DNA from: Parvibaculum sp.
Lineage (GTDB): Bacteria; Pseudomonadota; Alphaproteobacteria; Parvibaculales; Parvibaculaceae
Assembly: GCA_020062605.1 (NCBI GenBank)
Contig: JAGUWA010000314.1
Span: 1-5,996, forward strand
DNA length: 5,996 nt
Reading direction: 5' to 3'
Each line of letters begins with the position of its first letter. Within the stretch, counting starts at the first letter, position 1. The position numbers were made by a program, and so were the translations under genes. Below, piece by piece: positions 1 to 5,995 of the stretch. The notes under the pieces were generated by a model. That model worked only from the letters and a program-made list of their open reading frames with translations, ran no database searches and was not told where the DNA came from.

Positions 1-629
1 GCACGGCGCGCCCGCAAGGCGCGGGCCGCCATTGGCAGGGCAAAGCCGGTCCGGTCGAGGCGATGGACGCGAAGGAAGATGCCGTCGCACTTCTGTCCGC
101 GCTTGGTGCACCGGTTGCGAGTTTCCAGATTTCGGCGGACGCTCCGTCCTGGTACCACCCCGGCCGTTCGGGCGTCTTCCGCCTCGGACCGAAAAACGTC
201 ATAGGCTATTTCGGCGAACTTCATCCGCGCATCCTCGACGAGATGGATGTCGCGGGCCCCGTCGTCGCTTTCGAGATTTTCCCCGACGCGATTCCCGAGC
301 CGAAGCGGAAGGCCACGCGTGCGAAGCCGCCGCTTGAACTCTCGGATTTGCAGCCGCTTCGCCGCGACTTCGCCTTTGTCGTCGTGGAGAGCGTGACGGC
401 GGATCAGGTGATCCGTGCGGCGCGCGGCGCGGACAAGAAGCTTATCGTCGACGTCTCTCTCTTCGATGTTTTCGAGGGTGGATCGCTCGGCGAGGGCAGG
501 AAGTCGCTTGCGATCGAAGTGACCCTGCAGCCGGTCGAGAAGACGCTGACGGACGAGGAAATCGAGGCGTTGTCGAAGCGCATCGTCGCGGCCGTCGAAA
601 AGGCAACGGGCGGAACGCTCAGGAGTTAA
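1..629 (+). CDS. pheT: Phenylalanine--tRNA ligase beta subunit, C-terminal part (5' end outside window)
   Basis: The beta subunit of the alpha2beta2 phenylalanyl-tRNA synthetase charges tRNA-Phe in the cytoplasm. The frame is open from the left edge (first full codon at position 3) to a TAA at 627-629, giving about 208 residues of a protein that is normally near 800. The visible part begins with a G-R-H-W motif. It continues through the end of the catalytic-like core domain, where the segment IGYFGELHPRIL is typical of PheT. It ends with a ferredoxin-fold anticodon-binding (FDX-ACB) domain of about 90 residues (roughly 350-626), starting at PLRRDFAFVV and containing the SLFDVFEG and KSLAIEVTLQP segments. 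An internal ATG at 63 is not the start, because the homologous sequence continues upstream of it. The gene is followed after 30 bases by the channel gene with no terminator between, so read-through is likely. Identification is confident; only the N-terminal bulk is missing. Confidence 0.96.
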   Translation, partial: TARPQGAGRHWQGKAGPVEAMDAKEDAVALLSALGAPVASFQISADAPSWYHPGRSGVFRLGPKNVIGYFGELHPRILDEMDVAGPVVAFEIFPDAIPEPKRKATRAKPPLELSDLQPLRRDFAFVVVESVTADQVIRAARGADKKLIVDVSLFDVFEGGSLGEGRKSLAIEVTLQPVEKTLTDEEIEALSKRIVAAVEKATGGTLRS

Positions 630-647
630 CCTGAAGACTTTCCAGCC

Positions 648-654
648 GGAGGAA
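648..654 (+). promoter_or_regulatory. Ribosome binding site of the channel gene
   Basis: The sequence GGAGGAA lies 5 bases before the ATG at 660 (7 bases from the GGAGG core). It is the clearest Shine-Dalgarno sequence in the window and fixes the channel start. Confidence 0.8.
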
Positions 655-659
655 CGGCG

Positions 660-1472
660 ATGCACCGTCTGAGATTGTGGCTGGACAGGCAACTCGTCGA
701 AAGCTCCTGGCCTCACGGCGGGTTCTCGCCGCTGAACTGGTTCATCTTCGGGGTGATCCTGTTCAGCGCCGCGCTCTTCGCAGCCGAAACGGAACCGCTG
801 GCACTGGAGCGTTACCCCGAGTTCCTTCACGTCGCGAACAGGATCGTTCTTTTCATTTTCGCTCTCGAGTTCGCATTGCGGCTCTTTGCGGCGGGGGAAA
901 CGCACGAACTGAAGGGGCTCTCCGCGCGCGCCGTCTACGCCGGACGTTTCTGGCTCTTTCTCGATTTTCTGGCTTTCGGGCCGGAGCTCGTTCTCCTCGC
1001 GCTCCTTTATGCAGGTGCCGATCTTTCGCTGACGCTGGCAGGACTTCGAACGATCCGGCTGCTGCGTCTCCTCAAGCTCATTCACTTCCTGCCGGGCGGC
1101 AAGCTCGTGTCGGAAGTCCTGGGCGAGGTCGCACCGCAGCTTCTGGCGACCCTGATCACGGCGCTCGGGCTGATCTATCTGGCGGCCGTGCTCATCTACT
1201 ATGCCGAAGGCGGCATAAACCCGGAGCATTTCGGCAGCGTCGGCCGCGCACTCTGGTGGAGCGTCATAACGCTGACGACGGTAGGCTACGGCGACGTCTA
1301 CCCGGTAACGGTCCTCGGCCGCGTTCTGGCCGGCGTACTGGCGCTTATCGGCGTCGGCATCGTTGCGCTTCCGACGGGTATCATCGCGGGCGCTCTCATG
1401 GAGCGGTTGCAGAACGAGCGCGCAAGACAGGCCGCCCGCCGGATCAGGCCTCACGGCGAGCATGAAAGCTGA
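660..1472 (+). CDS. Voltage-gated-type potassium channel, six transmembrane helices
   Basis: This is a 270-residue inner-membrane ion channel subunit expected to work as a homotetramer passing K+. The selectivity filter TTVGYGD is at residues 206-212, preceded by the pore helix (ALWWSVITL, 197-205). Predicted helices are S1 about 27-42, S2 about 60-77 (with E70 and R74), S3 about 97-115 (with D102), S4 about 126-143, S5 about 157-181 and S6 about 217-246. S4 carries basic residues every third position (R130, R133, R136, K139), the voltage-sensor signature. The acidic residues in S2 and S3 are the usual countercharges. There is no cyclic-nucleotide or RCK domain. The C-terminus is a short basic, probably helical, tail (about 247-270). 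The architecture matches the KvAP-type prokaryotic Kv family (ion transport domain). The start is set by a strong Shine-Dalgarno sequence. K+ selectivity follows from the filter; voltage gating is inferred from S4. The physiological role cannot be read from its neighbours. Confidence 0.93.
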   Translation: MHRLRLWLDRQLVESSWPHGGFSPLNWFIFGVILFSAALFAAETEPLALERYPEFLHVANRIVLFIFALEFALRLFAAGETHELKGLSARAVYAGRFWLFLDFLAFGPELVLLALLYAGADLSLTLAGLRTIRLLRLLKLIHFLPGGKLVSEVLGEVAPQLLATLITALGLIYLAAVLIYYAEGGINPEHFGSVGRALWWSVITLTTVGYGDVYPVTVLGRVLAGVLALIGVGIVALPTGIIAGALMERLQNERARQAARRIRPHGEHES

Positions 1473-1538
1473 CCGGGTTTGCTCTGGCCGCTTTCCCTGA
1501 GGCAAGATGGCCGCAACCATGAAAGCGGGCGGGGGCGG
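1473..1538 (+). other. Intergenic gap between channel and hydrolase genes, possible promoter region
   Basis: This 66-base gap is the only place where the hydrolase-crotonase-exported protein trio could have its own promoter. I see no convincing -35/-10 pair; TTTGCT at 1478 with CAAGAT at 1503 is a poor match with too long a spacer. The heptamer TGGCCGC occurs twice in direct orientation (1485-1491 and 1508-1514), 23 bases apart. No terminator hairpin with a T-run follows the channel stop. Part of the gap would be coding if the hydrolase started at the TTG at 1479. Confidence 0.35.
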
Positions 1539-2354
1539 GTGGATTTCTCAAGTTACAGTTTCGGAAGGACGGACAGTGCCGGTCGACCGGTGACGCTGAC
1601 GGGCCGTTCCACCGGCCCCGGGAACGGGCGGCAAATCGTCATGCTCGCCTCGCTCGGGCGGCCGGGAAGCGATTTCGATGAGGTTGCGACGATGCTGGCG
1701 GGTGCGGGCTATCGCGTGACATTGCCCGAGCCGCGTGGCATCGGCGGCAGCGAAGGCTCGATGGAAGGCCTGACGCTGCACGACCTTGCGGAGGATGTGG
1801 CGGCGGTGATCGAGACGCAGACGACAGCGCCGGTGACGCTGTTGGGGCATGCCTTTGGCAATCGTCTCGCGCGCACGACTGCCGCCGATCGTCCCGAACT
1901 CGTTTCTCGCGTGGTGTTGCTCGCCTGTGGCGGCCTCATGGAAATGCCGGAAAGGGCGCGCATGGCACTGATCGGGTGCTTCGATGGGAGACTGCCGCCA
2001 GACGAGCACATCGAATGCGTCCGCTACGGTTTCTTCGCGGAAGGAAACGACCCGGAAGTCTGGCGCGGGGGCTGGTACAGGAATGTCATGCTGATGCAAT
2101 CCTCCGCCGTGCGCGCGACGCCGGTCGAGGACTGGTGGGAAGCTGGCGGGCAGCCGATCCTCGTCGTGCAGGCGCTCGAAGATGCGATCGCGCTCCCTGC
2201 GAACGCGCACGACCTGAAGAAGCGTCTCGGCGAGCGCGCGACGCTGGTGGAACTGCCAAAGGCTGGCCACGCGATGCTGCCCGAGCAGCCGGCGCGGATC
2301 GTCGGGATCATCCGGGACCATATCGAGGGAGCGGAACAGGCATCATGGAACTGA
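1539..2354 (+). CDS. Alpha/beta-hydrolase-fold protein with Ala in place of the nucleophilic Ser
   Basis: This cytoplasmic alpha/beta-hydrolase-fold protein has 271 residues from the GTG at 1539. The fold is shown by the strand-turn VMLASLG (residues 34-40), the segment PEPRGIGGSEG (63-73), a nucleophile elbow LLGHAFGN (101-108), an acid loop VVQALEDAIALP (209-220) and a catalytic-His loop KAGHAML (241-247). D215 and H244 fit the triad acid and base. The elbow reads G-H-A-F-G, so position 105 is Ala (GCC at 1851-1853) rather than Ser. Ordinary esterase or lipase chemistry is therefore unlikely. It may be a non-hydrolytic member using His/Asp chemistry or a binding protein. The same frame opens at a TTG at 1479 (291 residues), but those extra residues look like non-conserved intergenic translation and have no good ribosome site, so GTG 1539 is preferred. 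The GTG is also not well supported by a Shine-Dalgarno sequence. The 3' end overlaps the crotonase start by 10 bases, suggesting joint expression. The substrate is unknown. Confidence 0.85.
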   Translation: MDFSSYSFGRTDSAGRPVTLTGRSTGPGNGRQIVMLASLGRPGSDFDEVATMLAGAGYRVTLPEPRGIGGSEGSMEGLTLHDLAEDVAAVIETQTTAPVTLLGHAFGNRLARTTAADRPELVSRVVLLACGGLMEMPERARMALIGCFDGRLPPDEHIECVRYGFFAEGNDPEVWRGGWYRNVMLMQSSAVRATPVEDWWEAGGQPILVVQALEDAIALPANAHDLKKRLGERATLVELPKAGHAMLPEQPARIVGIIRDHIEGAEQASWN

Positions 2355-3169
2355 AGACGATCCGCTACGACCTCGAAGACGGAATCGCAACGGTTACGCT
2401 CTCACGTCCGAAGCGGCGCAACGCCTGGACGGGCCGCATGCATACCGAATATCGCTGGGTGCTGGCCGAAGCCGACCGCGACCCGAAGGTTCGCGTCATC
2501 GTGGTGACGGGCGATCCGGAGGGTGGCGCTTTCTGCGCAGGTGCCGATATAGCCGCCCTCGAAGGCCATTCGGAGAAAGGCCGCTACGACAGCGGCACGA
2601 CGGACGATATCGCGAAGCCGGGCTATGGCGTCGCGGACGAATTCGACGCGACCTTTGCCTATCATTTCGGGCTGACGAAACCCGTCATCGCCGCCATCAA
2701 TGGTGCGGCGGCGGGCGTCGGTCTCGTGCTTGCCGCCTTTGCCGATCTGCGCTTCTGCGTGCCCGGCGCAAAATTCACGGCCGCGCATGGCCGCTTCAAC
2801 TTCCCTGCCGAGTTCGGGCTTTCCTGGGTGCTGCCGCGTATCGTCGGCCTCACCCATGCGAACGATATTTTGCTGTCGAGCCGTGTCTTCACCTCGGAAG
2901 AGGCAATGGAGATGGGATTCCTCAACAAGCTTCTGGCCCCGGAAGACCTCATGCCGCATGTCATGGGCTATGCACGGAAGCTCGCGGACGGCGTCTCGCC
3001 GGGTTCGCTCCGTGAAACGAAGCGGCAGATCTATACCGACCTCCATAGGGACGCCGCCTCGGCTGTGGTTGCCGCCGAGCGGTTGCTGGAGGAAATGATC
3101 AAGCACCCCGACTACAAAGAGGGGGTTAAGGCCTGGATGGAGAAGCGCAAGGCGGAGTGGCGGGGGTGA
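2345..3169 (+). CDS. Enoyl-CoA hydratase/isomerase (crotonase) family protein
   Basis: This 274-residue crotonase-superfamily protein probably acts on an acyl-CoA thioester in the cytoplasm. Family marks are TVTLSRPKRRNAW near the N-terminus (17-28), the CoA-binding and first oxyanion-hole segment FCAGADI (63-69), the second oxyanion-hole segment NGAAAGVGL (119-127), and SWVLPRIVG (160-168). A C-terminal helical region follows (about 180-274). The two Glu of classical enoyl-CoA hydratase (E144 and E164 in the rat enzyme) align by spacing with V128 and H148. A Glu at E156 in the motif PAEFG resembles the AEHG motif I recall from a crotonase subgroup, and may be the working acid. Hydratase activity is therefore not assured; isomerase, hydrolase or another crotonase reaction is possible. 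The ATG at 2345 is preferred because the protein begins there as family members do. Longer upstream reading in this frame only runs through the hydrolase gene. A modest AGG at 2338-2340 precedes it. The gene overlaps its neighbours on both sides. Confidence 0.92.
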   Translation: MELKTIRYDLEDGIATVTLSRPKRRNAWTGRMHTEYRWVLAEADRDPKVRVIVVTGDPEGGAFCAGADIAALEGHSEKGRYDSGTTDDIAKPGYGVADEFDATFAYHFGLTKPVIAAINGAAAGVGLVLAAFADLRFCVPGAKFTAAHGRFNFPAEFGLSWVLPRIVGLTHANDILLSSRVFTSEEAMEMGFLNKLLAPEDLMPHVMGYARKLADGVSPGSLRETKRQIYTDLHRDAASAVVAAERLLEEMIKHPDYKEGVKAWMEKRKAEWRG

Positions 3170-3753
3170 AGCGCTGGCTTGCCATGGCCGGTCTGCTTCT
3201 CGGGCTGGGACTCGCGGCCCTTCCAGTGGCCGCGGCCGATGGATTTCATGCTGCGAGCTATATGCCCGTCCCCAGGGACGTGCCGGTGGCGGTGGCAGGG
3301 CCCGACCGGACGCTGGATGATATCGAACTTGCGGAACGGATCCGGGGACTTCTGCGCGACCGCGGCTTTCCGGTCGTGGCGACGGAGGAGGAAGCCGGCC
3401 TCCTTCTGACCTTCACGAGGGAATGCAGCGTGCCGCCGGTCCGGGACAGGAAACTCGGGATCGGCGTCGGCGTACTTGCGACCGAGCATGGCGTCAGCAC
3501 CGATATCGACGTGGATGCCCGGATCGCCGCGCCGCTCCAGGGCGATGCCCCTGCGGTCTCGCCCATGCCTTCCCTGAGCATCGCCATGAGGCTGGCCAGC
3601 ACGGGTCTCCGGCCGCGGCTCTACTGGACCGCCGAGGCAAGTGAGCCGCTGGGACGGAGATGCCCGGCCGATCTTTCGCCGGAACTCGCAGAAAGGCTGA
3701 TCGGCGATCTCGCCCTCCGCCGGGCCGTTCCGGCCGCAGGCAGCGGCGACTAG
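3166..3753 (+). CDS. Small exported protein of unknown function
   Basis: I do not recognise this protein. From the GTG at 3166 it has 195 residues. It starts with a clear Sec-type signal peptide: basic KR at 2-3, a Leu/Ala/Gly-rich core about 4-19, and cleavage probably near A23-A24 before D25. There is no lipobox Cys. The mature part of about 170 residues includes a probable helix (DDIELAERIRGLLRDRG, 51-67) followed by a short strand-like segment LLLTFTREC. This alternation faintly resembles periplasmic lipoprotein-like domains. Only two Cys are present, C87 and C166, which could form a disulfide in the periplasm. Its start shares GTGA with the crotonase stop (4-base overlap), and GGAG at 3154-3157 sits 8 bases before it. 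A GTG at 3157 is an alternative start adding three residues. It is the last gene of the trio. Existence as a gene is well supported; function is unknown. Confidence 0.8.
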   Translation: MKRWLAMAGLLLGLGLAALPVAAADGFHAASYMPVPRDVPVAVAGPDRTLDDIELAERIRGLLRDRGFPVVATEEEAGLLLTFTRECSVPPVRDRKLGIGVGVLATEHGVSTDIDVDARIAAPLQGDAPAVSPMPSLSIAMRLASTGLRPRLYWTAEASEPLGRRCPADLSPELAERLIGDLALRRAVPAAGSGD

Positions 3754-3764
3754 CGCCGCCCCAA

Positions 3765-3793
3765 TTGGCTTGCACCCCGGCCAGTGCTATATG
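3765..3793 (+). promoter_or_regulatory. Predicted sigma-70-type promoter of lepA with extended -10
   Basis: TTGGCT (3765-3770) and TATATG (3788-3793) are separated by 17 bases. TGC (3785-3787) directly precedes the -10 hexamer, as in extended -10 promoters. Transcription would start near 3800, leaving a leader of about 20 bases before the ATG at 3819. The element lies in the 65-base gap between the exported-protein gene and lepA. This is a motif reading only. Confidence 0.6.
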
Positions 3794-3818
3794 GGCGCCT
3801 GTTAACACAGCAGGCCCC

Positions 3819-5621
3819 ATGACCGACCTTTCCCATATCCGCAATTTCTCGATCATCGCCCATATCGACCACGGCAAGTCGACCCTTGCCGACCGGCTGA
3901 TTCAGCTCTGCGGCGGCCTTGAGGCGCGCGAGATGAAGGAGCAGGTGCTCGACAGCATGGATATCGAGCGCGAGCGCGGCATCACCATCAAGGCCCAGAC
4001 CGTTCGCCTGGAATACAAGGCCCGGAACGGCGAGACCTATGAGCTGAACCTCATCGACACGCCCGGCCATGTCGACTTCGCCTATGAGGTGAACCGCTCG
4101 CTCGCCGCCTGTGAGGGCTCGCTCCTCGTCGTCGATGCGAGCCAGGGCGTCGAGGCCCAGACGCTCGCCAACGTCTATCACGCGCTCGACGTGAACCATG
4201 AAATCGTGCCGGTCCTCAACAAGATCGACCTGCCCGCGGCGGACCCGGAGCGCACGCGCCAGCAGATCGAGGATGTGATCGGCCTTGACGCGTCGGAGGC
4301 GGTCGAGATTTCCGCAAAGAGCGGCATCGGCATTCCCGACGTGCTGGAAGCGATCGTGAACCGCCTGCCGGCGCCGAAGGGCGACGCGGGCGCACCGCTG
4401 AAGGCGATGCTGGTCGATAGCTGGTATGACGCCTATCTCGGCGTCGTTGTTCTCGTCCGCATCATCGACGGCGAACTGAAGAAGGGCCAGCGCGTCAAGA
4501 TGATGAAGACGGGCGGCACCTACACGATCGACCAGGTCGGCATCTTCAAGCCGAAGAAGGAAGCGGTCGCGAGCCTCACGCCCGGCGAGATCGGCTATTT
4601 TACCGCCTCGATCAAGGAAGTCGCCGACACGCGTGTGGGCGACACGGTGACCGAGGAAAGGCGGCCCTGCGCCGCCGCGCTGCCGGGTTTCCAGCCGGCG
4701 CAGCCTGTCGTCTTCTGCGGCCTCTTTCCGGTGGATGCCGCCGACTTCGAGGATCTGCGCGATGCGATGGGCAAGCTCCGTTTGAACGACGCGAGCTTCG
4801 AATACGAGATGGAAACATCCGCCGCGCTCGGCTTCGGTTTCCGCTGCGGCTTTCTCGGGCTTCTTCATCTCGAGATCGTGCGCGAGCGTCTCGAACGTGA
4901 ATTCAACATTGATCTCATCACCACGGCGCCGTCGGTCATCTATCAGCTGCACATGGTGGACGGATCGATAAAGGAAATGCACAACCCGGCCGACATGCCG
5001 GACCCGACCCGGATCGACCATATCGAGGAGCCTTGGATCAAGGCGACGATCCTGGTGCCCGACGAGTATCTGGGCGCGGTGCTGAAACTGTGCGAGGACC
5101 GGCGCGGGCATCAGATCGATCTCACCTATGCGGGATCGCGCGCCATGCTCGTCTACCGACTGCCGCTCAATGAAGTGGTGCTCGATTTCTACGACAGGCT
5201 GAAATCGGTGAGCCGCGGCTATGCAAGCTTCGACTACCAGATCGAAGGTTACGAGCCAGGCGAACTCGTGAAGATGTCGATTCTCGTGAACGAGGAACCG
5301 GTCGACGCGCTCGCGACCGTCGTGCATCGCTCACGCGCCGAGCAACGCGGCCGCGTCATGTGCGAGAAGCTGAAGGAACTGATCCCGAAGCACCTCTTCA
5401 AGATTCCGATCCAGGCGGCCATCGGCGGCCGCGTCGTCGCGCGCGAAACGATCTCGGCCATGCGCAAGGACGTGACGGCGAAATGCTATGGCGGCGACAT
5501 CAGCCGCAAGCGCAAACTTCTGGACAAGCAGAAGGAAGGCAAGAAGAAGATGCGGCAGTTCGGCCGCGTCGAGATTCCGCAGGACGCCTTCATTTCAGCT
5601 TTGAAGATGGATGCGAACTAG
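3819..5621 (+). CDS. lepA: Elongation factor 4 (LepA), ribosome-associated translational GTPase
   Basis: LepA/EF4 is a GTPase that binds ribosomes and influences translocation and initiation or subunit assembly. The product has 600 residues, the normal full length. GTPase motifs are G1 AHIDHGKS (14-21), G2 with T56 in RERGITIK, G3 DTPGH (80-84, with the catalytic-type His), G4 NKID (134-137) and G5 SAK (165-167). Beta-barrel domain II follows at about 190-280 and the EF-G-like domains III and V next. These contain FRCGFLGLLHLEIVRERL and, later, YEPGELVKMSILVN. The LepA-specific C-terminal domain ends with CYGGDISRKRKLLDKQKEGK and a final basic and acidic tail, which separates it from EF-G and TypA. 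ATG 3819 is chosen because MTDLSHIRNFSIIAHIDHGK is the family N-terminus; the frame stays open upstream only as a shadow of the preceding gene. The ribosome site is weak (AGG at 3812-3814). It has its own predicted promoter and is followed by a strong terminator. Confidence 0.98.
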   Translation: MTDLSHIRNFSIIAHIDHGKSTLADRLIQLCGGLEAREMKEQVLDSMDIERERGITIKAQTVRLEYKARNGETYELNLIDTPGHVDFAYEVNRSLAACEGSLLVVDASQGVEAQTLANVYHALDVNHEIVPVLNKIDLPAADPERTRQQIEDVIGLDASEAVEISAKSGIGIPDVLEAIVNRLPAPKGDAGAPLKAMLVDSWYDAYLGVVVLVRIIDGELKKGQRVKMMKTGGTYTIDQVGIFKPKKEAVASLTPGEIGYFTASIKEVADTRVGDTVTEERRPCAAALPGFQPAQPVVFCGLFPVDAADFEDLRDAMGKLRLNDASFEYEMETSAALGFGFRCGFLGLLHLEIVRERLEREFNIDLITTAPSVIYQLHMVDGSIKEMHNPADMPDPTRIDHIEEPWIKATILVPDEYLGAVLKLCEDRRGHQIDLTYAGSRAMLVYRLPLNEVVLDFYDRLKSVSRGYASFDYQIEGYEPGELVKMSILVNEEPVDALATVVHRSRAEQRGRVMCEKLKELIPKHLFKIPIQAAIGGRVVARETISAMRKDVTAKCYGGDISRKRKLLDKQKEGKKKMRQFGRVEIPQDAFISALKMDAN

Positions 5622-5650
5622 GCGGACACCTTCCCGCCTGTCGGAAAACA

Positions 5651-5678
5651 AAAAGGCCGCCCCGAGAGGCGGCCTTTT
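5651..5678. terminator. Bidirectional intrinsic terminator between lepA and the convergent gene
   Basis: Arms 5651-5661 and 5668-5678 form a perfect 11-bp stem (AAAAGGCCGCC against its complement) around a 6-base loop. Its right side ends in TTTT for lepA transcripts. On the opposite strand the stem is followed by a longer T-rich tract, complementary to AAAACAAAAA (5645-5654). It begins 30 bases after the lepA stop and 21 bases beyond the stop of the minus-strand gene, so it serves both. Confidence 0.92.
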
Positions 5679-5698
5679 GCAATGGTACTGGCTTGTGC

Positions 5699-5995
5699 CT
5701 AGTCGGCGCGGCGGAGCAGCGCGATAAGGCCCGCGAGCACGATACCGATGATGCCGAGAACGCCCCATGCAGGGAAGCCCATCACCGTGTCGAGAGGATT
5801 TTTCAGGCCTTCCGGCGCATTTGCGCCCGCCCAGGTAACGAAGCCGTCGCGGCTCCCCTCATGCACCAGCCCCCACAAGGCGCTGAACGACCGCATGGTG
5901 ACTTCGCCGCTCTCGAGCGAAAGCAACGCGTCCGATCCCAGCGCCATCAAGGCAGCGACGATGAAAAGAAATCCAAGCAGCCTGAAAACGACCAT
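5699..5995 (-). CDS. Small two-helix inner-membrane protein, uncharacterised
   Basis: This 98-residue protein has two hydrophobic helices, about 6-20 and 75-94. A loop of roughly 50 residues lies between them. R5 at the N-terminus and RR (95-96) at the C-terminus suggest both ends are cytoplasmic and the loop (with D22, E28, E31, W41, H45) periplasmic. It resembles small conserved alphaproteobacterial membrane proteins with the layout helix, SDALLSLESGE-like segment, LWGLVH, then a final helix starting near PAW. I recall this layout but cannot name a function; some such proteins are loosely labelled as cytochrome b6f PetM-like, which I would not trust here. The stop is TAG (5699-5701 on the complement). 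The ATG lies one base from the window edge, so its ribosome site cannot be seen and a longer upstream start is possible. It is transcribed toward lepA and shares the terminator. Confidence 0.78.
   Translation of the reverse strand: MVVFRLLGFLFIVAALMALGSDALLSLESGEVTMRSFSALWGLVHEGSRDGFVTWAGANAPEGLKNPLDTVMGFPAWGVLGIIGIVLAGLIALLRRAD

Noticed and set aside
6..30. GC-rich inverted repeat (GCCCGC/GCGGGC) near the left edge
   Set aside because: It lies within pheT coding sequence, has no T-run, and such short GC palindromes are expected by chance at this base composition.
677..1465. Second + strand open frame of 262 codons inside the channel gene
   Set aside because: Arg-rich out-of-frame translation of the channel gene. 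The channel frame contains the unmistakable TTVGYGD filter and a strong ribosome site.
1507..1593. 28-codon open frame starting at ATG 1507, overlapping the hydrolase start in another frame
   Set aside because: Short, Gly-rich because of a G-run, without a ribosome site or recognisable leader-peptide features. Probably chance.
1548..2321. Minus-strand open frame of 257 codons opposite the hydrolase
   Set aside because: Arg- and His-rich shadow translation with no domain. The + strand frame has a clear alpha/beta-hydrolase fold.
2402..3106. Minus-strand open frame of 234 codons opposite the crotonase
   Set aside because: Shadow of the crotonase gene with no motifs of its own.
3660..3818. Extension of lepA upstream to position 3660
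   Set aside because: The added residues are a frame-shifted reading of the exported-protein gene. The family N-terminus begins exactly at ATG 3819.
3750..5327. Long open frame on the minus strand (525 codons) opposite lepA
   Set aside because: It lies entirely across lepA and the end of the preceding gene. Its composition (many His, Arg, Asp, Val, Leu) is that of an antisense shadow of GC-rich coding sequence, and it has no recognisable domain.
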